From positions 43,510-107,509 of the IMG/VR virus record IMGVR_UViG_3300046471_000128: 64,000 bases of DNA; one strand, 5' to 3'. Origin of the DNA: a virus. Made by a program: the position numbers and the translations under genes. How positions within the stretch are numbered: the first letter of the stretch is position 1; each line of letters starts with the position of its first letter. This document shows positions 45,852-53,513 of this stretch, one piece after another. Below the pieces are notes generated by a model. The model searched no databases and was not told where the DNA came from. It saw only the letters and a list, made by a program, of their open reading frames with translations.

Positions 45852-46126
45852 ACCGACTTCAATCTCTTTGCGAGCTCCTCGATTGTCACGTTCTCCGAGG
45901 TCACACCGCCCAGCAAACCAAGAATCGGTAACTTAATCAGGAGACTGATAGTCGACCAGAGCCGATATAGAAGCGTCGATGGACGCGCGAGACTCGGAAT
46001 GATCAGATTAAACAGCAGAATCTCAGGCAAGGTCAGGAATGCCCATACCGACCCGAGCCACAAGCTGTTCAGCCGGTTCTTGTTCTTCCCAAGGCGGTAT
46101 TGATGAAAGCCGGGGGTCCATAACAT
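45845..46126 (-). CDS. Membrane protein overlapping RNase H gene
   Basis: The protein has 93 residues from ATG 46126, preceded by AGAGGAG. It contains two or three hydrophobic segments (LWLGSVWAFLTLPEILLFNLII; LYRLWSTISLLIKLPILGLLGG) and ends in a charged helix. The first 104 bp overlap the RNase H C-terminus in another frame. Strong ribosome binding site and clear membrane segments support it despite the overlap. Function unknown. Confidence 0.62.
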   Translation of the reverse strand: MLWTPGFHQYRLGKNKNRLNSLWLGSVWAFLTLPEILLFNLIIPSLARPSTLLYRLWSTISLLIKLPILGLLGGVTSENVTIEELAKRLKSVQ

Positions 46127-46736
46127 AGTTGTTCCACTCCTCTTCATTGAAGCCAAACGCGAACGTGCGCCTGTTGTTCTGGTCGAGCATCCTATCCGCT
46201 TTCCGCGATTCTCGCTTTTTCGAGCATTCGTCTGCGCTAGGCTTAGGGCGCTTAGGGCGCGTGAAAAGCTCGGGCAGCGGCTCTACACGGGCCTGTGCGC
46301 GTGCCTCGCGCATTCCCATCTTAGCTAGGTGATCGCATTGATTATTGACCCACAGACGCGGCTGCTCCCCGTTTGTGTGCCCTTTGACGTGCTTCCAACG
46401 CACGGTTGCGTTTTTGATCTGAAGGAGTGCGACCAACCCGTCAACGATAATCCTCTCGTCTTCCTGCAGGATACGCTTTCGCTCGAAGGCTGCAATAGCC
46501 GCGGTGCAGTCGGTCTGAATGAGTATCGTGTCGCCCGGCCATGCAATCAAGTGCACGAATGTCATGTGCAGAGCGTTTAGACACGCCATCATTTCCGCGA
46601 TGCCGCTGTTACGGGCAAGGGACTTAAAAGGCCCGCCTCCCGAGTGTTGCCCGCGCAAGGACTTCGACCAGTAGCCAAAGCCGCCCGCGCGAGTTTCAGG
46701 ATCGAACGACGCGTCGGCGAATACGCTTACGAGCAT
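46023..46736 (-). CDS. RNase H (type 1)
   Basis: The protein has 237 residues from ATG 46736. Catalytic acidic residues of the RNase H fold: VFADASFD (Asp8), NSGIAEMMAC (Glu), IQTDCTAAI (Asp) and WVNNQCDHLA (Asp); the RWKHVKGHTNG stretch carries the conserved His. It would remove RNA primers or R-loops during phage replication. About 85 residues after the domain are basic and extra to the family core; the last part overlaps a membrane-protein gene. Confidence 0.9.
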   Translation of the reverse strand: MLVSVFADASFDPETRAGGFGYWSKSLRGQHSGGGPFKSLARNSGIAEMMACLNALHMTFVHLIAWPGDTILIQTDCTAAIAAFERKRILQEDERIIVDGLVALLQIKNATVRWKHVKGHTNGEQPRLWVNNQCDHLAKMGMREARAQARVEPLPELFTRPKRPKPSADECSKKRESRKADRMLDQNNRRTFAFGFNEEEWNNYVMDPRLSSIPPWEEQEPAEQLVARVGMGIPDLA

Positions 46737-46915
46737 GCGCAGCCCTCCCTGATCCCGCCAACCGCCTTGATGTGATCCGCATACTGGATCGGCAGCCCAA
46801 GCTCCCTTGAGATCCGCGCGTGCAGGTGCGTGTCGTCGTCCCACGGTTTTTCCGTGATGTGTTCAAGCGCCTCGCGCAGCAGCCCCCGAAGGCGGTCTTC
46901 GGTCGCGGTGCTCAT
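46727..46915 (-). CDS. Small hypothetical protein
   Basis: The protein has 62 residues coupled at both ends. RLRGLLREALEHITEKPWDDDTHLHARI is helical; the end is GIREGCACS with two Cys. It overlaps the RNase H start by 10 bp. Function unknown. Confidence 0.65.
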   Translation of the reverse strand: MSTATEDRLRGLLREALEHITEKPWDDDTHLHARISRELGLPIQYADHIKAVGGIREGCACS

Positions 46916-47397
46916 GCGGGCACCTTGCGCTTCGTCGGCGGGATATGCCCGTTCCCGTTGGGGGTGAAGCGCTCGTAGACTTCGAGGAATGCCTCTGCGG
47001 CCGCGAGCGGTGACTTTCGCGCGATGCGGGCGCGCTCCTCACCCTCGGGTTGCCGACCCCAGCACCAGAAGTAATAGAGGCCGTCCTTCTCGTGCATCGG
47101 TAGCCCCGTCATGCGCCGCCCGCGGTGCTCCTGCACCAACGTCCACTCCTCGTCGGTGATGGCGCGCTCGGTCGCTTTGTCGGGCTCTGCCACCTCGACG
47201 CGCGGCTCTTGCACGACCTTGATCTTCACGCGATGGCCCATGCCGCTATAGACCACGCCGTTGCCCGCGCGCAGCGCATCAAGGCTATCGACATTGATCT
47301 TCGCGCCCGCACGGTCGAGCGTGTGGAGGATCGCTTCTGCGACACGGTGATGCCCGGAACCGACCTGACCCTTCACGATGACTTTGATTTTGCTCAT
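46912..47397 (-). CDS. Hypothetical protein with degenerate P-loop
   Basis: The protein has 161 residues. KVIVKGQVGSGHHRVAEAILHTLDRAG looks like a P-loop start (GxxGSGKS/T) in which Lys-Ser/Thr is replaced by His-His, so ATP hydrolysis is unlikely. The C-terminal half (GLPMHEKDGLYYFWCWGRQPEGEE) reads like a small beta domain. The stop and start overlap with neighbours, placing it between the exonuclease and RNase H genes. Confidence 0.68.
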   Translation of the reverse strand: MSKIKVIVKGQVGSGHHRVAEAILHTLDRAGAKINVDSLDALRAGNGVVYSGMGHRVKIKVVQEPRVEVAEPDKATERAITDEEWTLVQEHRGRRMTGLPMHEKDGLYYFWCWGRQPEGEERARIARKSPLAAAEAFLEVYERFTPNGNGHIPPTKRKVPA

Positions 47398-47969
47398 GCT
47401 GCCTCCAGAACTGCGGGCACCGGCTGCACGATGTGCGGGCCGAAGAAGCCCATCGCGCGCGCAGCGAAGTAAGCCTGCATATTTACCGAAATATCGTATT
47501 CAGCGGCATGGGCCAGCGCCGGGTTGTAGTCCACGCCGCAGGCGAAGCACAACTCGCCCAAGTTCGGCAGCTTGCCGAGCGGGGTCGCCCAGCGCGCCTC
47601 TTCCATCGTGTCGATCAGTTCGAGCTTCGGCACGGCCATCCCGATGCGCTGGAACTCGCCCGACAGGAACGGCCAGTCGAACCCGCGCACGTTGTGCCCG
47701 CCCATGTATTGCGCCGCGGTGAGAATGCGATGCACGTTTGGAGCGACCTGCTCCCACGTCGGCTCATTCGCTAGCATGTCGAACGTGATCCCGTGCACCG
47801 CCTGGGCGGCTGCGTCAATCGGCCGTTGCGGATTCACGCGCTGCACGTATTTGCCCATGAAGCGCGCGGACTCGAGCTCATAGAGCAAGGCGGCAACTTC
47901 GATGATGCGGTGGCCGGCGGACTGGTCTAGCCCGGTCGTCTCTAAATCCAGACCTACAAGAAGGGTCAT
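47394..47969 (-). CDS. DnaQ-like 3'-5' exonuclease (DEDDh)
   Basis: The protein has 191 residues. Motif I VGLDLETTGL (Asp8, Glu10), motif II GHNVRGFDWPFL (Asp), motif III ALAHAAEYDISV (His, Asp) give the full DEDDh set. It could proofread, degrade host DNA or trim ends. The promoter-like dyad at 47992-48011 lies 20 bp upstream. It starts a coupled chain with the degenerate P-loop protein, a 62-residue protein and RNase H. Confidence 0.9.
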   Translation of the reverse strand: MTLLVGLDLETTGLDQSAGHRIIEVAALLYELESARFMGKYVQRVNPQRPIDAAAQAVHGITFDMLANEPTWEQVAPNVHRILTAAQYMGGHNVRGFDWPFLSGEFQRIGMAVPKLELIDTMEEARWATPLGKLPNLGELCFACGVDYNPALAHAAEYDISVNMQAYFAARAMGFFGPHIVQPVPAVLEAA

Positions 47970-47991
47970 AAGAACCTCACATTTAATAACT

Positions 47992-48011
47992 GTTCGCTTA
48001 CTTATTATAGC
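47992..48011 (-). promoter_or_regulatory. Dyad half-site with TATAAT box
   Basis: Minus strand GCTATAATAAGTAAGCGAAC: TATAAT merges directly into ATAAGTAAG. It lies about 25 bp before the exonuclease ATG. Confidence 0.58.
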
Positions 48012-48060
48012 GCCCGCTCTTTGGCGGGCACGTTTTAGAACTAATGGGCGATCTTGCGTT

Positions 48061-48468
48061 TCATGCGGCGGCCCACGCGGCGAGTTGACTCTTCAACTGC
48101 CCGTGCCTCGCCAGGAAGTCGCGAATGCGCTTGAGAGCGATCTTCTTGTGGCTCCGCTTCGTCGTGTGCGCCGGTCTGAACAGTGCCCACGCGATCGTAG
48201 AGTTGATTCCGAAGAGCTTTTCGAGCGCCGCGTAACCCCGCTCGTCGCCAACTGCGATCATGTCGTAGCCAGGCTGCGCTCCGTCATATCGCAGACCGAG
48301 CGCCTGGAACTTCGGGTGCAACGTCAGCCACCCGATCGTGCAGGCGACCGTGCCGCAGTTCATACCGTTGTCGCGCGCCCGCCAGTTGTCCAGGTCGATG
48401 TTCTCTGCGGGGATTCCGTCGATGATTTCGTAGGCGTCTTTCAACAGTTCGAAGTTCGGGCGTTGCAT
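48061..48468 (-). CDS. Hypothetical protein, paralogue of 36050-36562
   Basis: The protein has 135 residues with ribosome binding site CAGGAGAG. CGTVACTIGWLTLHPKFQALGL and GYAALEKLFGINSTIAWALFRP match the family core seen at 36.0 kb. DLDNWRARDNGMNCG before the Cys pair gives another possible ligand. The basic C-terminus differs. Preceded by the clearest hairpin-leader element of the genome. Confidence 0.78.
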   Translation of the reverse strand: MQRPNFELLKDAYEIIDGIPAENIDLDNWRARDNGMNCGTVACTIGWLTLHPKFQALGLRYDGAQPGYDMIAVGDERGYAALEKLFGINSTIAWALFRPAHTTKRSHKKIALKRIRDFLARHGQLKSQLAAWAAA

Positions 48469-48498
48469 GGGCTCTCCTGAATGGTCTCAATGCGACCG

Positions 48499-48542
48499 GG
48501 TTGCGATTGAGTCATTCTCCCGACCGCGCATTGGCGGTCGGG
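48499..48542 (-). promoter_or_regulatory. Hairpin-leader element (best copy)
   Basis: Plus strand TTGCGATTGAGTCATTCTCC is followed by a perfect 9-bp hairpin (CCCGACCGC-gcattg-GCGGTCGGG, 48519-48542). In transcription order hairpin, leader, then ribosome binding site and ATG 48468. No U-tract follows the hairpin. Confidence 0.7.
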
Positions 48543-48557
48543 CGGATACAGCGGGTG

Positions 48558-48941
48558 TTACGTGAGTGCGAGTTGGTGCTCGGCGGCGATAGGCGAACCC
48601 ACCTGCTCACCTTGCACCGGCTCCCCTGCGAGAGCAGCATCCAGCGCAGCGTCTTCCTCGGGCGTCATCGGTGCGGCGGCCGACTTCGCACGCTTCGGGA
48701 GGATCTCGCGCAGCGCGTCGGCGTTGTCCACGATGAAGCAGGCGACTTGGTTCACCGTCACCGCGTCGAGATACTGCATGCTGTCCTCGCTGTTCGGCAG
48801 CTGTGCAGCAACGAGCTCCATGACCTTGCGCACGCGGTCCAGGTCAGCCTGGTGCTTCATCGCGTCAACCTTGCTCTCGAAGGTTTGGCCGTCGCTGGTT
48901 TCGTATTGGGCCTTGACGATGCGCTTGATGAGGTTTGCCAT
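48558..48941 (-). CDS. Hypothetical protein
   Basis: The protein has 127 residues. An N-terminal basic strand (IKRIVKAQYETSDGQTFESKVDAMKHQADLD) is followed by helices (RVRKVMELVAAQLPNSED; DAVTVNQVACFIVDNADALREIL) and an acidic tail. The first 40 residues resemble small phage proteins that read a 'F+T.DGk.F.t..eA..HE..ld' pattern. AAGGA 10 bp upstream is the ribosome binding site and lies in the 14-mer CCCTATAAGGATCT repeated at 27068. Confidence 0.72.
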   Translation of the reverse strand: MANLIKRIVKAQYETSDGQTFESKVDAMKHQADLDRVRKVMELVAAQLPNSEDSMQYLDAVTVNQVACFIVDNADALREILPKRAKSAAAPMTPEEDAALDAALAGEPVQGEQVGSPIAAEHQLALT

Positions 48942-49008
48942 GATGTGTAGATCCTTATAGGGAGTGGAAAATCGGGTCCGCGCTGGCGCGGATTTCTCGG
49001 TTTGGGTT

Positions 49009-49476
49009 TTACAGCTTCACGCGGCCGGTTTCACGCAGGGTGTCGGCCAGTTGCAGCGTGGACATTTCGATCAGCAGCACGTCGCGGTTGCGGGCCGGGT
49101 CGAACTTGCGGAGCGAACTGGGCGCAGCGCCGTTCACGCGTTCGAGCGCTTCGACGAGCTCCTCGCGCAGGTGCAGCAGCGTGCGGGCTTCGGCGAGCAC
49201 CGGGTGCGGCGCGAACATGCAGGAGATGCTGTCCGTCTCCATCACGCCCGGAATGTATTCGACGATGTGGCCGGGGAAGTGCTTGCTCTCAAAGAGGATC
49301 ACCCCGCCGCCCCGGCGGGATTGCGCGAAGATCGCCTTCTTCTGTTCGTCGGTGCGGTTCTGAAGCTCCCCCAGGATGGTGTAGAGCTTGTCCTCGTCGC
49401 GAATGATCTGGATCTCGTTCGCACGGGCGACGAGATTGGCGACGTCAAGACGAATGGCTGAAATGGTGGTGCTCAT
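49009..49476 (-). CDS. Hypothetical protein
   Basis: The protein has 155 residues. Helical N-terminus (DVANLVARANEIQIIRDEDKLYTILGEL), a beta part (GGVILFESKHFPGHIVEYIPGVM), and a helical end (LREELVEALERVNG). No family was recognised. The inverted repeat 49501-49527 lies 25 bp upstream. Confidence 0.7.
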   Translation of the reverse strand: MSTTISAIRLDVANLVARANEIQIIRDEDKLYTILGELQNRTDEQKKAIFAQSRRGGGVILFESKHFPGHIVEYIPGVMETDSISCMFAPHPVLAEARTLLHLREELVEALERVNGAAPSSLRKFDPARNRDVLLIEMSTLQLADTLRETGRVKL

Positions 49477-49500
49477 GTTCCCTCAAAGGTTGTTAAGTTT

Positions 49501-49527
49501 CTCGTTACTAATCATTATAGTAACGAG
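49501..49527 (-). promoter_or_regulatory. Perfect 10-bp inverted repeat with TATAAT
   Basis: Arms CTCGTTACTA and TAGTAACGAG with a 7-bp centre; the minus strand contains TACTATAAT. It uses the GTTAC/GTAAC half-sites of the recurrent dyad but with inverted order, and lies before gene 49009-49476. Confidence 0.65.
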
Positions 49528-49540
49528 AAAAGATCGGCGA

Positions 49541-49843
49541 TCAGAACTGCTGCTTGATCGAATCCGCGAGCTTGTCGTAAGCGCGCAGGCGCGTGAGGAC
49601 GTGGTAGATCGAACGATCCGAAGTGCTGCTGTCCTTCATGCCGGCGATCAGCTCGTCGGCGTTCTCAGCCCACTGGAACTCCCCGCCGTGCGTGACGGTG
49701 AGAATCGACTGGTTGATTCCGCCGTAGAAGTGCACGCTCGGCTTCAGGAACTCGGGCGACAGCGTGAGAGTGCCGACGAACCCGTCATCGGGTGCTTGTG
49801 CGCCGCTCGGGGTGAGCGGCGGCACGTATTGACCGCTTTCCAT
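49541..49843 (-). CDS. Hypothetical protein
   Basis: The protein has 100 residues from ATG 49843 (GAGGAG). A loop-rich N-terminus (SGQYVPPLTPSGAQAPDDGF) precedes VGTLTLSPEFLKPSVHFYGGI and SILTVTHGGEFQW, then a helical end. The ribosome binding site lies within the end of the upstream gene. No family was recognised. Confidence 0.68.
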   Translation of the reverse strand: MESGQYVPPLTPSGAQAPDDGFVGTLTLSPEFLKPSVHFYGGINQSILTVTHGGEFQWAENADELIAGMKDSSTSDRSIYHVLTRLRAYDKLADSIKQQF

Positions 49844-49853
49844 CAGGTTCTCC

Positions 49854-50294
49854 TCAGAGGGCGATAGCGCCCGGTTGATCACGGAATTTCTTCGCGGTGG
49901 TCAGGAACAGGCGCAGCGCGGACGCGGAGGAGTCGTCCTCGACGCGGGTTTCCTTCGACACCAGCGCGACGCCCGGCTTCTTCAGGGTCGTCTCGACCGT
50001 CAGGCTGCCGACGAGCCACCGCACGACGACGACCACCTCGCCGATCACCGTGACCGAGCGCTGGACCTCGCTCACCCCGCCCAGATACTCCTTGCGGGCC
50101 GCGCTGATGATCTCCATCGACTCTTTGCTCACCAGGCCCGCCACACCGCCCCACAGCCCTTCGAGGGTCTGGTGGTAGGCGTAGCTGGTGATCTTGCCGG
50201 CGCGCACCGCCAAAAACGCGCGCTCGATCTCCTCGACGACCTTGCGTTCGAGCTCCTCGCGAATGGTCGGCGGCTCGCCGTTGAGCGTGCTCAT
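49854..50294 (-). CDS. Hypothetical protein
   Basis: The protein has 146 residues, its ATG overlapping the upstream stop. Helical charged N-terminus (REELERKVVEEIERAFLAV) with a hydrophobic middle (SVTVIGEVVVVVRWLVGSLTV) that is more likely a beta sheet core than a membrane span. No family was recognised. Coupled to the Nmad5-like gene. Confidence 0.68.
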   Translation of the reverse strand: MSTLNGEPPTIREELERKVVEEIERAFLAVRAGKITSYAYHQTLEGLWGGVAGLVSKESMEIISAARKEYLGGVSEVQRSVTVIGEVVVVVRWLVGSLTVETTLKKPGVALVSKETRVEDDSSASALRLFLTTAKKFRDQPGAIAL

Positions 50295-50923
50295 GCTGCG
50301 ACGGGAACGATGGCGAGGGCGGGCGCCGGCTTCGCGGGCTTGATTACGCCCACCTTGATGCCGGCGTCGCGCAGCGCCGCGTTCAGGTCATCGACCGGCA
50401 GCGCGGGCAGCATGGGCTTCGGGGCAGTCAGATCGGACGGGAGGAAGCCTTCGACCTCGGGCCACATTTCGATCAGCTTGTTGAGCGAGGACGTCGCATA
50501 GACGGTGAGCCGGATGCTTTCCGCAAGCTCACCGCGCTTCTTGTCCAGGGCGGCGCGCTCATCGTCGAGCGTGCGATAGGCGAGATACACGTCGCGGTCA
50601 TAGACCGACAAATAGCCGAGACTTTCGCGTGAGAAGAATGGCAGCGGCTTGGCTACCTCGACGCTTCGCTCGGTCTTGAGATGACTTTTCGTGTCCACGT
50701 CATAGAAGCGCAGCGTCAGGCTGTTGGTCAGACTGAGAAACTCTTCGGGCGCCTGACGCGCTGCCTTCTCCTTCGCGGCGGGCACCACCGAGCGGTAGCA
50801 GTCCATCGCGATCTTGGCGAGGCGCTTCTTGATGTCCGCATACTCTTTTTCGAAAGCGCCGCGCAGTGCATTGGAAATGATCTGGTCGCGGGCGTGGTTG
50901 GTCAGCTTAACGTTCTTCGTCAT
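50291..50923 (-). CDS. Possible Nmad5-like nucleotide-modification-associated protein
   Basis: The protein has 210 residues from ATG 50923 (AGAGGA). KLTNHARDQIISNALRGAFEKEY, AAKEKAARQAPEEFLSLTNSLTLRF, and a LPFFSR segment resemble the layout of the Nmad5 family (a short phage family linked by gene neighbourhood with nucleotide modification). The match is from memory of the pattern and is not strong. The C-terminal part is Ala/Pro-rich. If right, it adds to the ParB/GNAT operon as a modification-related gene. Confidence 0.5.
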   Translation of the reverse strand: MTKNVKLTNHARDQIISNALRGAFEKEYADIKKRLAKIAMDCYRSVVPAAKEKAARQAPEEFLSLTNSLTLRFYDVDTKSHLKTERSVEVAKPLPFFSRESLGYLSVYDRDVYLAYRTLDDERAALDKKRGELAESIRLTVYATSSLNKLIEMWPEVEGFLPSDLTAPKPMLPALPVDDLNAALRDAGIKVGVIKPAKPAPALAIVPVAA

Positions 50924-50997
50924 GGAGAAATCCTCTAATTGTTTGATTTGAAAGGGACAACCGACACTTAGAAGTGTAGTCGTCCCTGTTTGGCAAT

Positions 50998-51024
50998 TTG
51001 TAACCGGTGACTTATCGTAACCGG
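50998..51024 (-). promoter_or_regulatory. Recurrent dyad copy
   Basis: Minus strand CCGGTTACGATAAGTCACCG then GTTACAA. Three GTnAC half-sites within 27 bp. It lies after the kinase-like gene and before the Nmad5-like gene. Confidence 0.58.
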
Positions 51025-51029
51025 TTTTC

Positions 51030-51656
51030 CTAGTGCAGCACAAGGCCCGCTTCGTGCATCGACTGCATGGCGGCGTTGTGACGCACCGCGGACTTGCTCA
51101 CCCCGTGCGCCACCGCTGCGACGCGCTGCTTGAGATCCGTGCAGCTGCGCGGCATGCTGAAGTGGTCGCACTTGAGCGCCCCGCCCGCCATCAGGCCCAG
51201 CATCAGCGCGTTTAAATGCTCGACATACGCTGGGTTCGCCGGCGCCTTCCCTTCCGCGTCGACCAGCTGAATGCCCGGCTGCACGAGGATCAACGTGGTG
51301 AAGTGCCGGTTGGCGCATTCGTAGCAGTCGTGCATGTAGCGTTGCAAATCCGCGACAAGCGGCATGGGCACGTTTTCGCGCGTCACGTCGGCGAGCGTGT
51401 AGCCCAGCAGGTCGATCGGCGTGCGGTCGGTGATGAACTGCATGCCGCTCTTCTCGTAGAGCGTGTTCACGTCCTTGAGGATCTCCCGCTGGATCAGGAG
51501 GCGGGTTGCGAAGTCGTAGTCCTTCTTCGGGTCGAAGCCGAGGCGCTCGAAGGTCGCCGAAGCACCGGTCGCCACATACTTGACGCCCGAGTGCTCCGAA
51601 AACGCCCGTGCGAGGGTCGATTTGCCGGATCGATGCGAACCGCACAGGCCGAGCAT
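51030..51656 (-). CDS. P-loop ATPase/kinase-like protein
   Basis: The protein has 208 residues. Walker A GSHRSGKSTLA (residues ~6-16) at the N-terminus, FITDRTPIDLLGYTLADV (Walker B-like with the D-R-x-P of nucleotide kinases), and a basic helical LID-like region (RSCTDLKQRVAAVA). It resembles AAA_28/deoxynucleoside-kinase-like phage proteins. Placed next to MazG-like, ThyX and Nrd genes, a role in dNMP or nucleoside phosphorylation is likely but the substrate is unknown. Confidence 0.8.
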   Translation of the reverse strand: MLGLCGSHRSGKSTLARAFSEHSGVKYVATGASATFERLGFDPKKDYDFATRLLIQREILKDVNTLYEKSGMQFITDRTPIDLLGYTLADVTRENVPMPLVADLQRYMHDCYECANRHFTTLILVQPGIQLVDAEGKAPANPAYVEHLNALMLGLMAGGALKCDHFSMPRSCTDLKQRVAAVAHGVSKSAVRHNAAMQSMHEAGLVLH

Positions 51657-52324
51657 TACGCTGCTACCTGTTCAGCGCCGGCTTCTAGGAGCGTGCGCTC
51701 GGCGGCGACGTCACGCTGCACCGCGGCGTTCGGATCGAACGCGCCCGCCTGGTAGCGGCCCGCCTTCTTGTCCTTCAGCTTCTTGATGTTGGTGAAATTG
51801 CACTGCTCGCGGGTGTAGCCGAGCGCGTCGAGCGCGATCTCGCCATACCAGGAAGCGTCGCCCTGTTCTTCCAAAGCGTTCACCTTGTCGACCGGCTGGC
51901 CGAAGAACGTCGGGATCAGCGCGGCGACAAACTCCGTCGACTCGGTGAACTGACCGAGCGCCGCGTGCAAGAGCCGCACGTCCACGCCCTGCAGCGACAA
52001 CGCTTCGCGCGCTTCCTTCTCGATGCCGGGGAAGAAGTCGGCGTCGCGCTGGTCACGGTAGCGGCCGGTCGCGAGCGGGAACGTCAGATCCTTCATGATC
52101 CCGGGGATCGCCTGCAGAGCTTGGCCCGTGATCTGCGGGTCGAGGTCCTTGCCGTAGAACACGGCGCGCTTGACCTGATCGAGCAGGTTGCCGGCCTGGA
52201 CCGCGAGGTTCAGTGCCATCACGAGCGTGGCCGGGCCGAAGTTGATCGCGTCGGGCTTCGATTCCGTCGAGAGGACTTCGGTGCGGTAGGTGGCGTTGTC
52301 CATCGTGTTTTGTGCTTGCGTCAT
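51656..52324 (-). CDS. MazG-like nucleotide pyrophosphohydrolase
   Basis: The protein has 222 residues. LDQVKRAVFYGKDLD, GQFTESTEFVAAL and KVNALEEQGDASWYGEIALDALG give the E-x-x-E to E-x-x-D pattern of all-alpha NTP pyrophosphohydrolases; the end is NFTNIKKLKDKKAGRYQAGAFDP, typical of phage MazG-like proteins. It may adjust dNTP pools or ppGpp. The stop overlaps the kinase-like gene's ATG (TAATG). Confidence 0.82.
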   Translation of the reverse strand: MTQAQNTMDNATYRTEVLSTESKPDAINFGPATLVMALNLAVQAGNLLDQVKRAVFYGKDLDPQITGQALQAIPGIMKDLTFPLATGRYRDQRDADFFPGIEKEAREALSLQGVDVRLLHAALGQFTESTEFVAALIPTFFGQPVDKVNALEEQGDASWYGEIALDALGYTREQCNFTNIKKLKDKKAGRYQAGAFDPNAAVQRDVAAERTLLEAGAEQVAA

Positions 52325-52352
52325 GGTTCGTTACTCCTTGGTTTGGGTGGTC

Positions 52353-52384
52353 GATAAGTGTTCAATTACTTATCATTATAGTGA
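52353..52384 (-). promoter_or_regulatory. Palindromic dyad copy
   Basis: Plus strand GATAAGT-gttcaatt-ACTTATC then ATTATAG. On the minus strand TATAAT lies directly before the palindrome. The ThyX stop TAA is inside the TATAAT. It precedes the MazG-like gene. Confidence 0.6.
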
Positions 52385-53386
52385 GGCAAAAGGTTCAGTC
52401 AGACGTGAACTGCGACGGAGCGGACCTTTCTTCGCAACCGCCTCTGCTTCAGCCTGCTTCTTCGCGCGCTCGATGCGCAGCTCCACGTCGCCGCGAAACT
52501 GGTGCCAGCCGACGAAGTTCTTGTGCGTGTCCGTGCCGTTCTTGAGCGGCGCGGCGATGTGCTCGGTCGGACTGGCGTGCAGCGGTTCGGCGCCCACCAG
52601 GCGTTCGTAGAGCCCCATGTCCTTCTCGGGGTTCGGCGTATCACCGTCATGCGTCAGATACGACACGCGGGCATTACGGGCCGTCGAGAGGGCTTGCAGC
52701 ACGTCCAGACGGTAGAGCTTGCGCTCGGTGTCGAGCACATACGGCAGGTGCCACGCATAAGCGTCGCTCCAGTCGCCACCGCGCAGCACGGGGTCGGACT
52801 GTTCCATCGCTGCCTTCATGGTCGCGGCCAGGTCTTGAATTTCCGGCTGGGCGTCAGGGTGATTGCGCAACTGGAAGAAGTTCTCCCACTCCGTCGCGGT
52901 CACGATCACGCTGATGTATTGGAACGGCTCGAGGATTCGGTTGACCAGTTGTTTGTGGTAGCCGGCCGCGTTCATTGCTTCGGCCACTTCGGCCGCGTTA
53001 TGTGCCGCCTCTACCCATGCTTCCTGGATCGTGAACTCCTGGCTGAAGCCATCGAATAAGTTGTCGGTCGGCGCGCCAACGTTCGCATACTGGAACAGCG
53101 TAACCGGTGCGTCGTGCTGCTCGTTCGCCTGCATGCCGGGCTGGTTCTTTCCCCAATGGATCGGACCCGCCGGGTCGTTGCGCACCTGCTCGATCATTTT
53201 GGCGACGGGGATCGCACGCGAGGAGCTCGCGTTTCGACTGAGCATGCGGTGCGTGAGGAACTCGGCGTGGATCGCACGCCAGTAGCGCAGCTCCAGCGTC
53301 GTGATGCGCTTCCGGTTGGTGATGCCGTTCGCAATGCTGTCGGCGATCACGCGCACCCGACAGCCTGGTCCTTGCAGTTCGATCAT
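52376..53386 (-). CDS. thyX: Flavin-dependent thymidylate synthase
   Basis: The protein has 336 residues from ATG 53386 (CGGAGAAACAC). The ThyX motif H-R-x-x-S-R-N-x-S-S-S-R is present as THRMLSRNASSSR with the upstream LRYWRAIHAEF helix. It makes dTMP using FAD and methylenetetrahydrofolate. It is longer than typical cellular ThyX (about 230-250 residues), as in several phages. It acts with the adjacent NrdAB and MazG-like proteins in dTTP supply. Confidence 0.95.
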   Translation of the reverse strand: MIELQGPGCRVRVIADSIANGITNRKRITTLELRYWRAIHAEFLTHRMLSRNASSSRAIPVAKMIEQVRNDPAGPIHWGKNQPGMQANEQHDAPVTLFQYANVGAPTDNLFDGFSQEFTIQEAWVEAAHNAAEVAEAMNAAGYHKQLVNRILEPFQYISVIVTATEWENFFQLRNHPDAQPEIQDLAATMKAAMEQSDPVLRGGDWSDAYAWHLPYVLDTERKLYRLDVLQALSTARNARVSYLTHDGDTPNPEKDMGLYERLVGAEPLHASPTEHIAAPLKNGTDTHKNFVGWHQFRGDVELRIERAKKQAEAEAVAKKGPLRRSSRLTEPFASL

Positions 53387-53513
53387 GTGTTTCTCCGTGG
53401 TGAAAGATGTCATTGAGCTCGCCACCCGTCAGGTGTGCGACTTCAATGGCTACCTCTCGATTGGGTCGGGCATCGCGCCCGACCTGTATTCTCGAATCAG
53501 ACTTCTGGCCCGA

